Positions 36,789 to 49,978 of a DNA stretch of 64,000 nucleotides are shown here, in pieces; the stretch's first letter is position 1; the number at the start of each line of letters is the position of its first letter. The DNA comes from Gordionus sp. m RMFG-2023 (lineage: Eukaryota > Nematomorpha > Gordioida > Chordodea > Parachordodidae), in the NCBI RefSeq assembly GCF_954871325.1, contig NC_088776.1, forward strand, positions 3,727,985 to 3,791,984. The letters run 5' to 3'. The notes under the pieces were generated by a model that saw only the letters and a list, made by a program, of their open reading frames with translations, was not told the origin of the DNA and did not search any database. Both the position numbers and the translations under genes were made by a program.

Positions 36789-38421
36789 TAGACCTGTGGG
36801 CCGATGTCTCAATCGATGGCGGCGGCATTTTTTAATTTTTTTTATCAGACTTCAGCAGCGCACCGATTTCACCGCCGTCGATTAAAAATTTTTTTTTTAA
36901 TGAATTTAATTTATAAATTAATGTATTAGATTTTTTTTTTATAATTTATTTGGTAGCTCTTTTCTTCATTTCTTAAATTATTTCCTGTCTCAATTAAATT
37001 TATGTATCTTCCCATTCTCAGAAGTCGACTAAAGAATTCCATTTTTACTAAGATCAGAGTCACATAAACAACATATATCAGTAATATTCTATTGATTTTT
37101 ATTATAAAATATAAATTTGGTATGCAAGCAAAATATAAAGTATGAAATGTAATAAATCAGAATTCAGATTTATCAAAATTATAATTGTCATGAATAAATA
37201 GTATTAAGATTCGTAAAGTCTTTTTTGCAATTAATCCAGTAATGGAAAAAATACTTTCGCTAAGTGCACTGGTTGCGAATATATACAGAATCGTCCTAGC
37301 TAAATTAGCAATCCTATGAAGTTCCAGTCGCTTTTTCTTCCAAAAGGTTAATGCATCCTCTTCTGGGATATCATGTTGGCTGAGCAAAATATGACATTCT
37401 TGTTCTAGATTACTAAAGTTGTTAAAATAGTTGCTTAGTAGAGAATGTTTAAGAGCTATTTTATCTATATAAGAACTGGATGTTTGCCCATTATCCTCAA
37501 CTTAAATCTCACTCTGTGAACTTCTATCAAGCTCTAAAAGTTTTAAATGTTTAATTAAGAATTGCAATGATGTCGTAGAATTCGAATTTAAATATTCTGG
37601 AACAATTTTTAGAATTTGAAATCTCAACTTTCAAAATAAAGCTTAATAAAATGAATTAAATAAATCAGTTAAAAATTTAATACTAACCTAAGAGCCTTTT
37701 TTTTTATCTTTTATATTGTTGCTACATCTTGGTGTTGGCTTTATAATTTTTTTAGACTTTAATGATTTATTATTATTAATTTTTCTGATATTTTATTAAA
37801 ATTTACTAAGTGCCGAGAAAGGTTACTTATATTTATATTTTTACTAAAACATTTTATTTCATAACTAAAATAAATTATACATAAATATAAGTCTGAAATT
37901 AAAATAAATTACTGTGAAAATGGATTATGTTTATCCGAATCTTCCTCATCATTGTTTCCTTAAATTTAAGCTAGGTTCACAATAATTATGATCAGGCATT
38001 ATTGTGCTTTTCTTATTTAATTCTTTAAAATAAGATTTCCAAAGTACCTCAAGACATAACTTGATTTATGATTAGTAGAGAGAGTTGTTATTTCATAATT
38101 GAATATAAGGGAACATGCAAGTCCAAAAAAATATATGTATTGTTTGTTGTGGAAATTAAATATGATATAGGAATGAATGTAATTGATATACACTATTCTA
38201 TTATATATAGCTATAGAATACAATTCATATTTTCATTTCATTTTATTAAATTCAAATCTAAATAATAACAATTTAATATTCAAATTTAAATAATAACATT
38301 TAATATATATATATAATTTAACAGCATTCTAAATTTTATACACGCCGCGACACCGCCATAAAAAAATTGCGCCGCTGATCTCAATCGGCGGATTCCGGCG
38401 GGAATAAAATTACCAGGTTTA
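36789..38421 (-). mobile_element. hAT transposon with perfect 8 bp TSD
   Basis: 1,633 bp bounded by ATTGGGAT at 36781-36788 and again at 38422-38429. The outer ends TAGACCTG and (inverse) TAAACCTG form a short terminal inverted repeat. Just inside each end is a CG-rich subterminal region (GATGGCGGCGGC, CACCGCCGTCG on the left; CACGCCGCGACACCGCC, CAATCGGCGGATTCCGG on the right), plausible transposase-binding sites. The interior carries the minus-strand transposase fragment described below. An autonomous hAT is usually 2.5-5 kb, so this is an internally deleted or decayed copy. The arrangement is a textbook hAT layout. Confidence 0.88.
37157..37640 (-). pseudogene. hAT transposase, C-terminal dimerisation region
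   Basis: Minus-strand frame reading LEQECHILLSQHDIPEEDAL, then TFWKKKRLELHRIANLARTI, then FATSALSESIFSITG and KKTLRIL. This matches the hAT C-terminal dimerisation domain: the aromatic-K start, L-A-R helix, and S-A-x-S-E-x-x-F-S core. The same frame continues upstream to about 37640 (LRFQILKIVPEYLNSN, LQFLIKHLKLLELD) but carries one stop codon at 37502-37504. The protein ends with a natural stop at 37157. The catalytic RNase H-like part and the BED finger are not recognisable, although the frame at 38017-38223 lies where a BED-like region would be expected. Confidence 0.85.
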
Positions 38422-40030
38422 ATTGGGATAGGCCAATACACGATATTTCGAAATCTTTCAGTGTATCTTTTGTTGAGAAGGATTTTTAAAATTTAAAAAT
38501 CACGATTTGATATGAAATATACAAGAATTCATAGAGTACACGTAAATTTCAGATAGTTCGGTGCCTGAACTTATGAAATATATTCATAATTATAATTGAA
38601 TTAATTTTTATGTAAAAATTATTTGATAAATAAATTTGAAAAAAAAACACACAAAATGTCATGGCAAAAATGGTCCGAATTTTAGATTTTTGATTAGATA
38701 TACTCTACCACATGCCGAAATACATTTCTAGTCAAGCCCGAGATTTTCAAAATTTAAAAAATTTCCTACTCTTGTTAAACTACCTAACTTTAGTCAACTA
38801 TAAAACAGGGTAGCCATGTTTATAAACCAAAAATATTCCAATTAATCTTCAAGCTGAGACTCAGCTTAGGGGCTCAATTCAATTTTTTAGGTTAAAAGCT
38901 TGGCTAAGCCACAATTGAGATTGTCAAAGTTAATTAATTTAACAATACTAAAATTTTCCTCATCCCTATTGGATTCCATACCCCAATAATATAATCTTCA
39001 TCTTGTATAAAATAAGAGAATTAGAAAGAAACAAAACTCATTCATTATATATTTTAAAGTTTAAAATTTTTTTTTTTATAAGTTTCCTTGTCATAAACAA
39101 AACTGCTAATTCTCACAAAAAAAAATAATACTATGATTACTTTCCTTATAATCTGTTGTGGTTGTTGATAATTGGTGTATATTCTGAAAATTAAATTAAC
39201 TTTTATTAATTTAACACACATTACAAAAATAAAATTTTAATTTTATTTTTTTTATATATATAAAATATATTTAATAATGTTTTTATTTTAAAGTTTATTA
39301 GGGTAGTTTGTAATAATGTAAAGTTTTTAATAAATGATATTAATGTTACATCACGTTTTTGTTTTTAATAATATTAATTAATTTGTTTTTTAAAAAAAAT
39401 TATATAAATTTTGGCTGAATTTCTTAAACAAAATATAAATAATGAATAGAGAAATTTAGAGAAGAAACAATTAGCCATTTACCAAAATTAGTATAATTAT
39501 ATTATACAGAGATTTATGTTATATTATAAAAAAAATAATTAAGAAATAAACTTTATATCTTTTTTTTAGCTGTGATTTATATATTTATATGAAGAATTTA
39601 ATTTAATTACAATTTTTAATATAATTGTTATATCTATAAAATACAATTGATAATAAGTAAGGTCCATAGAAATTATTAAATTGAATCTCTATTTGAAGTA
39701 AATATGTTACTGTAAAGAAAATTTTATTGGGAAGCTATATGCTACAATATAATATAATAATATAAATTTTTTATTTTTCCTAGATACCTTACATTATTTA
39801 TTTCCTATTCGTAGGGCTGTCATGTCTTTAGGCATGGTCACAAAATTTTATTTTTTTTTTGCAATTATAATTATTTCTCCAAATATTCTTGTCTAATACA
39901 ATCTCACACTCGCTTTCAACAATCTCAAATCCTCCTTTATAATATTTTAAAATCTCTCTTACATTCCCACACTATCCATCATCAATTTTATGCTCATGTT
40001 CCGGATGTAATTAGGTTAACTTCTGGTATA
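38422..40030. other. Gene-free stretch
   Basis: AT-rich. It contains a 17-base perfect palindrome (AAGCTGAGACTCAGCTT, 38851-38867). Nothing else is recognised. Confidence 0.4.
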
Positions 40031-40032
40031 AA

Positions 40033-41091
40033 TAACTCTAACTAACCATTCCAAGGTGAATCGTTATACAAGCAAACTCAAAACTTTACTTATTTCTTCC
40101 TTTTTAGCATTAGCGATTTGCTCAGAACATAGCAAAGCATTTGATCACCATCAACAATTATTCCATTCTGCTAAAACTCTGATGTAAACATGCTGATCTC
40201 ACCATGTAAAATACTTTAAATTTCAATCGTGAAGCATTTCTTTATTCAGAAACATCTCACAATTCTCTTTCCATTACATGCAAGCAGATTGTGTTCATCT
40301 TTAACAACACATAAATGTCGTATATACATATATAGATCTAGTGTTTTATTCCGACTTATGCTTTAAATATATATTCAACAATATTTTATAACATAGTAAT
40401 TGTTGATATATCTGATATTCTAATTTTCGTGGTTATAAAAAGAAAAATGTTGTAAGAATTATATTCATAATTAGTAGTTTTTTATTTTTATATATATAGA
40501 TTAATAAAGATATTTATTGTAATATGCCGAATAAATTTTAAATCAAATTGTTTAATAAGTCAAAATATTTTTATAAATTTTAAATCAAATTGTTAGTAAG
40601 TCAAAATATTTTAAATCAACTAATTTACAAAAATATCTTTATTTACTAATAATGAATATAATTCTTATAAAATTTTTGTTTTTATAACCACGAAAATTAG
40701 AATATCAGATATATCAACAATTATCATACTATATTATAAAATATTGTTGTATATATATTTAAAGCATAAATCGTAATAAAACACTAGATCTATATATGTA
40801 TATACGACATTTATGTGTTGTTAAAGATGAACACAATCTGCTTGAATGTAATGGAAAGAGAATTGTGAGATGTTTCTGAATAAAGAAATGCTTCACGATT
40901 GAAATCCAAAGTATTTTACATGGTGAGATCAGCATTACATCAGAGTTTTAGCAGAATGGAATAATTGTGGATGGTATTCAAATGCTTTGCTATGTTCTAA
41001 GCAAATCGCTAATGCTAAAAAGGAAGAAATAAGTAAAGTTTTGAGTTTGCTTGTATAAGGATTCACCTTGGAATGGTTAGTTAGAATTAAT
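40033..41091. repeat. Long inverted repeat (palindrome), arms about 480 bp
   Basis: Left arm about 40033-40525, right arm about 40610-41091, with a spacer of less than 100 bp. Reverse-complementing the right arm gives the left arm with only scattered differences, roughly 95% identity by eye. Landmarks are AACCATTCCAAGGTGAATC (left) with GATTCACCTTGGAATGGTT (right), and AGCAGATTGTGTTCATC with GATGAACACAATCTGCT. The spacer includes a short tandem duplication (core AATCAAATTGTT, AAGTCAAAATATTTT). A transcript across it would fold into a very long hairpin. It could be a foldback transposon, an inverted duplication, or an assembly artefact. Confidence 0.92.
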
Positions 41092-41170
41092 AATGAAGCA
41101 ATGACGATACAAGATGATACGCCCAGATCAGGTGAAAGCGAATCACAACCGTTGAAGGGAAATATCTAAT
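40820..41170 (+). pseudogene. Unidentified coding-like fragment in the palindrome's right arm
   Basis: One plus-strand frame reads LAEWNNCGWYSNALLCSKQI and continues NAKKEEISKVLSLLV, then, after one stop, GFTLEWLVRINNEAMTIQDD. It is more balanced in composition than the surrounding AT-rich DNA. It runs past the end of the palindrome arm at 41091, so this side is probably the original and the left arm its inverted, truncated copy. Another frame upstream (40825-40860) reads DEHNLLECNGKRIVRC. I do not recognise the family. Confidence 0.35.
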
Positions 41171-41269
41171 AAAAGGGGTGTTGTTGTAGATGTTAAAAGA
41201 TTTGAATAAAATAAGTATAAGTAAAAAAAGAGAGAAGAAGGTATATATATTTTGAATAATTGAATTGTT

Positions 41270-41490
41270 GTAAAGTTATTTTTATATAGTATGATAATTG
41301 TTTATATATCTGATATTCTAATTTTCGTGGTGATAAAAAGAAAAATTTTGTAAGAATTATATTCATTATTAGTAATTTTTTTTTATTATATATATATATA
41401 GATTAATGAAGATATTTTTGTAAATTAGTTGATTTAAAATATTTTGACTTATTAAACAATTAGATTTAAAATTTATTCGGCATACTTTTT
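41270..41490 (+). repeat. Third partial copy of the palindrome's inner arm
   Basis: CTGATATTCTAATTTTCGTGG at 41319 onward, then TTTGTAAGAATTATATTC, repeats 40410-40525. It continues with TTTGTAAATTAGTTGATTT and ATTTTGACTTATTAAACAA, the reverse complement of the palindrome's central spacer. So this copy joins left-arm and spacer sequence in one orientation. Confidence 0.8.
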
Positions 41491-42499
41491 ATATTTTAAA
41501 TTAATAATATTTAATATATATATATAACCTTACTACCTTATAAAGTATCATTTCAAGCTTGTTTCATCATAAACATATTTAAGATGTTTGAAATTATATA
41601 ATAGCTTCTTTACCTAAAATAAATAAACTAAATAATACCCTTATTACTTTTACTATATTAAAATACTCATGACACCACTTAAAGACTGTATTCAAACTAT
41701 ATTTGTGAGCTGTTAAACTCTCAAAATCTTCCAAACTTATAAGAAATACAAATAGCAGATACAAACAAAAACTTTAGCAGATTTATTGAATGTGACTGTA
41801 ACTGTATTTAAGGGTAGAAAATGATAATGATAATAGATTAAAATTTTATTAAAAAAATATATCAAATAATCTCTTTTTTTTTAATTAAAATTATATCCGT
41901 GGTCGCCTCATAGTGTTGTCTTTTCGTTTCTTTCATCCTATGCCAAAAATCTGGGTAAGATTTAGAAATTTAATCTTATGTAGGAACATTAAGTAAAAAG
42001 ATTTAACTATTTTTACATCTCTATTAGAGGGAACCAATCGATTCAACACTATTATGACGACTCTTTATAATAAAATATTTTAAGTACATTAAAATGCGAT
42101 GTGTAGAAATCTAATTCAACAGAGGTCCTTCAAATTCTTAGCGTCATTTGGCTTATAAGTTGCTTTTGAAGAGATTCTGGTTAAAAAGTGCCAATAATAA
42201 AACTATTTTTTTTAAAAAAAGATACATAATAAACTTTTTTTTCGTATGTCATGTTATTTTTCTATTGTTTTCAATTGAATTATAATTTTTTTTAAAAATA
42301 CTTATTGAATAACAACGCAGATAAAACAGGGCAGAAGTCGATATATTAAAAATTTAAATAGAGATGTATTTAATACATGGATATTTTTAAAACTAGTTAC
42401 CTGTGCCATTATTGTTGATGTATGGCGTAATCTTTACATACAATTATATAAATAAACATTTTATTTGTAAAAAACCCTCTGCTTTGAAAATCTCTCTTA
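41491..42499. other. Gene-free spacer
   Basis: AT-rich; no gene or defined repeat. Confidence 0.4.
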
Positions 42500-42870
42500 A
42501 TAGTATATATGGCAAGATAACAATATCATTCCATTTTATCTCCCAGGTTCCTAACTATCTTATGAGATTTCCTAAGTAGAGAAGGAGGGTAGCCTAACTT
42601 CATAAAAATTTGTTATGAAATAAGGTATGAAAAATTTATATAGGTATCGGGAGCTGAGAATACAACCAAAACCACGGGACCTGAGGCATACTATGCATTT
42701 CTTCAAATCTCTTATTGTACTATTCTAAATTCAAAATTCAAATCTTTGACTACTTGACAGGAAGAACAAATTTAAAAGAAAAAAAATGTCCCAAGCTAGG
42801 TATTAATCCACGAACCTGCTGGATCTCAGCAAGGTATCTAATCTTTTAGCCAACTACCATTCCAAAATTG
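42500..42870 (-). mobile_element. Possible tRNA-derived SINE
   Basis: On the minus strand GGTAGTTGGCTAAAAGATTA (42843-42862) resembles a pol III A box. About 25 bases further, GCAGGTTCGTGGATTAATA (42801-42819) resembles a B box with its invariant GGTTCG. The spacing is that of a tRNA, but the cloverleaf does not close well, so it is a tRNA-like SINE head or tRNA pseudogene. The rest of the interval, to about 42500, could be the body but was not matched to another copy. Confidence 0.4.
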
Positions 42871-45614
42871 AGAATTAAAGAAAATATCTAATCTAATATA
42901 TTTATAAAACACATAAAAACCAATAAGTTCCGACGCTAAATTAGGATCTATGTTTAAGTTTTAAATGATAAGTAATTTATATATTTATTTTTTTAAAATG
43001 CATGCATTTAATATTTTTATTTTGCTTTTCAAAAAGGCCTAAATTATTTATATTTCAGAGGCATAATTTCACTATATAGTTTGTCTTTGGCTTTAAAAAA
43101 AAAATTAAATTACAAAAATATATATATAAAAAAGAATATATTATAACAGGAATATGTTGTATACTTTTAATACATGGTATAATAATATCTATGTATATAT
43201 TTTATTTTTTTTGAAAAGATTTTTAAAAACTTAATTTATAATATTAAAAAAAACAAAGGAGAAAGGAATAAAATATTCTTCTTTGGTGAATTTACGTGTT
43301 GCTAGTTTAACTTTTATAATTAATTTCCAATCATAATTTTTTTTATGTAATTTTTTTTTATTAGGTTTTATTATTTTTTTAAAATTTTTTGTTTTTCCAA
43401 ATTAAGAGAACTTATTTAACACCATTTGCTTTTAAACCTAATTTGGACTTGTTCCAAATCCAGTCGAATCAAACAGGAAATGATCCATATGGATCAATCA
43501 TTTACTCTGGACTCAATCTGTCAGATTCGAACCTTGGCAAAAATCGGAATAATTTGCTTCAGGATCCACGGGAAAAAAATGTCGGAAACTATTAAGTTCA
43601 CCCAAAAAAATTAAAAAATTTTTGAAGCTAGGCCTAAGAAAAACTTTGATACGGGTATCTAGTTATTTTTAATTACATATATTTTTTTTGCAGGTTTAAA
43701 CCTGAAGTTCTAATCGAAGTCCCAAGTGGCCTTGTGAAGATTTTGGGGAAGGAGACTTATTCGGAAACTATATCATGTTCCAGGTGGGGGGAGGGGAGAG
43801 TTTCATTTTTTAGCCCTCTAGTCCAGTCCCTTTATTTGGCGGTTAAAAATTAAAAAATTACAAATATTTTACTCTGCCTCAATAAACAAGCATTCGTCTT
43901 AATTTATTCGTGCAAACATTATTTTTAAAGCTAAAATAATATATATAGTTATTTTTTTTGCAAAGAAGCTTTTAGGACATTAAATCTTTCAAGTATATGA
44001 TAACCTTTAATGGGATATAAACTGAAGCGTAATTCAATAAAAAAAAACAAAAATTGATTATTATAATGTTAGTAATTTAACTTTTTTCTAATTTGTTCAT
44101 TCTTTTAGACTCTAATGACTCCTGGAAAGCGCCAAAGGCGTGTACAAATTAAATAACTATTGCACACAAAGAATGGAAATCGCCAATAAATATAGCTGCG
44201 GACCTAAAAACTAGATCAAAAGTTTAAGATACTATTTGAGGAACTAATAGCCTATTTATATGTTGAGGAGATCGATGAGCACAATCGAGAAAAACTTTTA
44301 AAGATATAATCGGATTCTAATCTGAGATATCTCAAATGAATTTCATCAAATTCTAAAAAAGGGTTTCTCAGAATACATTTGTAGCAGAAGGTTTTACATA
44401 GTAGGTTATTCATTTTATAAGGTATAAACTTTAATTTATTATTTTAGCCTCCAAAAAATAACTAAATATTTAAACTAATAAATCATTCAAATTAGACTTC
44501 AGAGAAATAGGATCAATTGGCATTCAGCGATATTAGATTCGAGAAAGAATGTATCAACTAGTGGCAATCTAGTATTGAGAAAAAAAAATGAAGTGGAATA
44601 AGATAGAAAAATTCCTTAAAGTGTATAATTATCTAGGAGTTACATGAATGGGAAATGTGCATTTAGATTGCGCTTTATTAAAAGCACTGTTATATTTTAA
44701 ACTAACGTAAATACTTTTTATGAGTTTACCAATCAACAACTATTTTTTGCAGAGAAATTACCCGTTTAAAGGATATCGACATGTATCATTCATCAAAATA
44801 CGCAAGAAATGCTGTTATATGATAGAATAAAAGTATTTGAATTGTCTTAACTTAAATGGGATATATATATCCGGAATTGTCAAGAGATAATAGTCACGAA
44901 AGCGTCGATCCGATATAAAAGTAGATTTACAGAGAAATTATTTAATATGTAGCGTAAAATAGCATCAGAGATTTAGTTAATTAACCGATCGATTCTATTA
45001 GAGTTCTACAAACAAACAGGGACACCGCTAAATTTATCTAGTGGTCATCTTCTTTCTTTTTTTAAATTGTAATCACAATCGCTTTATAATTTTTACGATA
45101 ATTTTGATATGGCTGGAGGAATAGCATATGATTTTCAGTAATTTTTTTTTTATGTATATAACTAAAGAATGAATTAGTTGACCCAAAAGCGATTTAATTG
45201 ATCAAGAGAAAAAAAACAGCAAAATTTAAGATTTTCGCCAAATCTTTTTATCTAAGTCTCGAGACTCGGTAAAATGAGGGCTAATTCTTCTTCCAATCTA
45301 TAATGTAAAATCTGAATGCTAAGGTCATATCATTTTTTTAAAATTTTCGATTTTACCGTTTTTTTAAAATGAAAATCGGATAAAATGAGATTTTTGGACA
45401 ACACTAGATTGATTATATACCATAATTTTTCTAAATGCTCATTTTAAAAAATATCGAGTCTTTCAATATCTTAATTTTCGAAATTCATTGAGGTCGATAT
45501 GCATATTTTATTTGGGGAACTCTCTTTCACGAGAGCTTATTTTATTTATAAATTCAAATCTTATAATTTATACATTGATTTATTTTTTTTTTTGAAAAAT
45601 ATGAATATATTTAT
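42871..45614. other. Gene-free stretch
   Basis: About 2.7 kb. The part 43390-43600 is richer in GC and has two overlapping plus-strand frames, with palindromic words (CATATGGATC, GGACTTGTTCC), probably repeat-derived. 45220-45420 has phrases akin to the palindromic MITEs (CTAAGTCTCGAGACTCGG) but no clear termini. No gene recognised. Confidence 0.4.
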
Positions 45615-45860
45615 CAGAGACCTGCAGAGGCACCATTTGTAGGGCTCGGCCCGGCCCGGATTTTTTTTTAAAAATTTTTCGGCCCCGGCCCTGATTTTTT
45701 AAAATATATTTTAATTATTTTTGATTTTTACAGCTAATAATGGCGATTTCAAATATTCGGTTTTAAAATATTTTTAAAAAAATTTTAAGGCCCGGCCCGG
45801 CTCGGCCTGGGTAAATTTAAAAAGCCGCGCCGGACTTAGGGTTGGGTCTACGGGTTTCTG
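45615..45860. mobile_element. GGCC-rich hAT-like MITE (group B)
   Basis: 246 bp from CAGAGACCTGCAGAGGCACC to GGGTCTACGGGTTTCTG, an imperfect inverted pair. Subterminal blocks GGCTCGGCCCGGCCCGG and GGCCCGGCCCGGCTCGGCC flank an AT-rich core containing CAGCTAATAATGGCG, shared with the copy at 16279. No clean TSD is visible. Confidence 0.7.
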
Positions 45861-46570
45861 ATTTTATAATTATTTAAGAAGTGTATATTTAGGATATAAA
45901 ATCACGGAGAGCATATATATATATATATAAATTAATTAAGTTTCGAAATGCGAACTTTAATTGAGAAAAATATATCTCAAAGGGATTAGCTATTTACATT
46001 TTATATTATATTAAATGTATTATCTTTTAAAGTATTTATAGGCTTAATTATTGATTTTAATATTATACTAATAATAATAGCGAATTAAAAATATTTTCGC
46101 ATAAAAAGTAAAATCAGAATAATGATTTAATTATATGAAGATGATTAAATGAATAATTTTAAAAAAGTATATTTTTATGCGTTTATCAATCACTTAATCT
46201 AGTCACTCATTCCTAACACTAACATCTCCTCTATACCGATATTATTAACCTTAATAATTTCTTTCCATACTTATAGCTTTCTTTAAACACGCCTATAAAG
46301 AAATAAGCTTTTTGGATTTAAGTAAAAGACCACATCTCTTTGTTTTATTTTGAACCGAAAAAATATATAAATAACTAATAACATTTATTTAAAAACATTA
46401 AAAGCACCAAAATAGGGTGTCCTACTTGAAAATCTGTTTAGCATGGGGTCAGAAAGAAGTTTCAATAATAAGATGAACCAGGACATGTCTCAAATACACT
46501 TTCCAAAGTATTCAAATATACAAAAAAAAATTAATTTGCATTTGATCTTTTAAAATATAGGTGTTCACGA
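45861..46570. other. Gene-free spacer
   Basis: AT-rich; nothing recognised. Confidence 0.4.
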
Positions 46571-46573
46571 TCA

Positions 46574-47384
46574 GTGCTATGAACACTACCGAGTTTCAGT
46601 AAAATAAATCTAAACCAGGTTAGGGTTTAGGTGGATTCAGAAATGGTTTAAAAAATATAGACTCAAATAAAATTTAGTATAAATAACAGAAACATAACTT
46701 TATTTTTTAAATTTATTTTACAATATCTAATAAATAATATTTATCATTATGATTAGAATAATACAATTTTATATTTTAAAAATAATATTCTATTTGTCTT
46801 TTTTTTCTAAAAGTTTTATAAAAGGATTATCATTGATTTCTTCCAAAAACGAGATTTTAAAATTAAAATATTGATTTTTCAAGCCTAACTTTGACAGTGC
46901 ATTTGCAACTTATATTTAATAGAGCTATTTTACCTTAAGGTTTTGTACTTTTATTTGGTTTTACTTTTAATTTAATTATTCAACAAAGAACAATAAATAT
47001 TCCTAAAATATATTATATTATATATTATGTTTTATAAAAAAAACCTACAAAATATGCTGCTAAAATTTTAAAATTTTAATATAAAATGGAGTCACTCTAA
47101 AATATATTGAAAATGACTCCACTAAAAATAATTTTTGCAAAAATGTTAAAATATTAAAAAATAAAAAAAAATAATTGTGTTTTATGTTTTAAATAATTTA
47201 CATGTATTTTATATTAATTTAATATAGTTTTATATGTTATTTTTAATATATTTTTTAAAATAAATAAGTTTATTATTTTTAAAAAAAGTTATTGAAACCT
47301 GAAACTATAATTTTAAAAAAGGGTTTCAGTAAAAATATCTAGGGTTCAAAGGGTTCTGGTTCAGGGTTCGGATTTCTGGTTCAC
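46574..47384. mobile_element. Possible hAT-like non-autonomous element (GGGTTT-rich ends)
   Basis: The left side carries GAGTTTCAG, CCAGGTTAGGGTTTAGG, and the right side GGGTTTCAG, TAGGGTTCAAAGGGTTC and CTGGTTCAGGGTTCGG. The outer left TGAACACTACC and the inverse of the right (GTGAACCAGAAATCC) are loosely alike. Flanking CAGTGCTA and CGATGCTA agree at six of eight, which would fit an old 8 bp TSD. The core is plain AT without coding sequence. Confidence 0.35.
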
Positions 47385-49978
47385 ACGATGCTATTTAACT
47401 CTATACGCGCTACTCTAAATTCTTAGACACTAAAAATTTCATCACTATTCCTATTTATCAAATATGGAAGGTATAACCAGAGATTTTTTTGCAGATGACA
47501 GAAATCTAACACCTTACACGGGTAATCAATAAGTCATTGTTGATTGAATGGACAAATGAGTAGTGGAACGACAATAAACAAGATAATTTTATGAAAATGG
47601 ATGTTTGAGACTTTGGAGACCACAATTTATTTAGTGAAACGATATAGAAGAATAACTGCTAATTATCACGATGTATTTCTACATGGGACAAAGAGAAGGG
47701 ATAGGGAAATTATATTGAGGCTAATATCGAATTTTAAATCGTGATGCATTTAAGATATCTTTTCCTCCATTTAAAATATTTTTGCAACTTAAGATTTTAC
47801 GAGCTCTTTAGAATTATTTGTATTATTCTTCAGTTTGTTTAATAGATATGCAAATAAAATTGTTAAAATATCATTATTTCTTTGAATCAAGTTAAATCTT
47901 CGGCATAAATTATATTATATTGAAACGCAGCATTGTTTAGGTAAAATAATGAATGATGCAAATATTAATTGTAAAATAAAGTATTTTGTATTTATTACGA
48001 TTTCAAATATGTAAAAATAAATATACTATAAGCTTTTTTAAAATTATAAATAGAATTATCCATGCACAATTTATTAAAAATAAAATCAAAATCATACCAC
48101 TTTCCTACATCATCCTCTTTTATTAAAATGAACGATAATCTTATTGAAAGTGAAAATAAAATATTTTTTCTGAAAAGATTACATAGAACTAAAGATATAG
48201 ATTCCAGTTACAACAGATTACTTTTTTTATTAAGATTTATTATAAGACATTATGATATTTTTTAGCAGAGAATCTGGAAGCGTCTCTATTTCCCCTACAA
48301 GTCATTCTTTTACTTGCTTTTTAATCTAAGTTTGGCTAAAATTTTGTTTCCTAAAAAATTTTCTCTCTGTACTGGTTACAATACTAGTTTAAAACAGTCA
48401 TCGATGCTAATAGAGCACTAAATATTGGCGCATTGACTCAACAAATATAAAGAAGACCAGATTCTAACTAAAATAGAGCTTGGAAAGATATTACGAACCC
48501 TGGAAAAAAAATGTATCACTTTGATGATCAACAAAGACAGTTTAATATCTATTTTTATCTAACTACTATGATAAAGAAATAAATAAGAATTTTGTGCAAA
48601 AAAATTTGGCTATAAAAAAAATTAATTAAATGTAAATGCATAATAGCGGAAAAAGGAAAAATAGTTATTAATTTATATATATATATATATATTTTTTTGA
48701 AAAGTTTAGTTAGATGATAAAAACATTTAGACCTTATTCATCATGTCACCATTAATTTTCAATTTTATCATTTCTAAATATTCTTAAATGCAAAAAACCA
48801 AAATATTATAGCAAGCAGCCATTGATATGGGTAAAATGTTATGGAGAAACGGGATAAAATGATATAAAAATTTTAATTTAATATAAAGGTTTTCTAGTTA
48901 ATAAAAATTTCAAATCATTTGTGAATATTGCCCATATCCAACTTATAAAACCACAATATGATTATCTAATCCGTCATTTAGACCATTATCTAGTACCTAC
49001 ACACACCAAATTTTTACTCTTAACTCCACAAGAAACTCGTTAATATGTCCTAATCCAAATTTCTCGCAACAGAAAGAGAAAATTGATTAAAATTTATAAT
49101 ATTTTTGTATGACAGGCATACGACCCTGCCTGACATATCTGACCTGTCAGCCATCCTTTCTAATCTTATAAGATTATTTGACAAAATTATAATATATTTT
49201 TTTATAGTGTCATAAAAAAAAATCCTTTTTTTAAAGGAATATCTTAACTATATTATCTTATTATAAAATAAGTTTTTGGTAATATAATATGTTATGTTTA
49301 TATTATGTATTATATATGTATATTTTATGCTAAAATATGTTAAATATATGCAAAAATATAGGGGAAGAAAAATATACATATTATATAATATTATAAATAC
49401 TATAAAAAATAAATACAATTTATTATGGAAGAAATAAGAAGTAAAAAAATCCAAAAAAAAAAAATTTGTTTTTAATATTAAATATTCTTAATTTTTTTTG
49501 TTTGTATGTTTTGTGTTAAAGAAATAAAATATAAAAATAGATTAAAATCAGAGCTGAACACATCCTTGTCCATCCCCTCATCCACAATCCCTTCTATCTT
49601 CCATTTCTGATTTAATTAAAGAAATATGTATATTTTTTTCTTCTCTTCTTCTTCATTATATATTTAATAATAAAGTATAAAAATAAAATATACATAATTT
49701 TTTCGGTTTTTATTATAATATAAAATGTTTAGGATAATTTATTTTATCATAATACACATATTTATTTTATTTTTATGAAAAATTATTAAGTAATTTGTCG
49801 TTAAAAAAAACGAGAATAGAAAAAAAAAAATTTACATTTTATTTTTTATTTTTTTACTTGTTTTGCTATTATAATTTATAAATAAAGTAAATGAATGGTT
49901 TTTTTTTTGATTAAAAAAAAATAATATATTATAGCTTTCCCAAATCCCAAGAAGGAAAGAAGGTTATATTATAATAAG
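47385..49978. other. Gene-free stretch
   Basis: About 2.6 kb. A 67-codon plus-strand frame (48062-48265) has no motif. Near 49100-49150 are interleaved short inverted repeats (ACAGGCATACGACCCTGCCTG and GACAGG...CCTGTC), too small to name. A TA dinucleotide tract lies at 48675-48692. Confidence 0.4.

Noticed and set aside
40825-41080. Possible Merlin/IS1016-like transposase in the palindrome
   Set aside because: A Cys-containing stretch suggested it, but the DDE-type motifs and order could not be found.
49095-49150. Interleaved CAGGC/GCCTG inverted repeats as an element end
   Set aside because: Stems are short, there is no partner end or TSD, and the motif occurs once.
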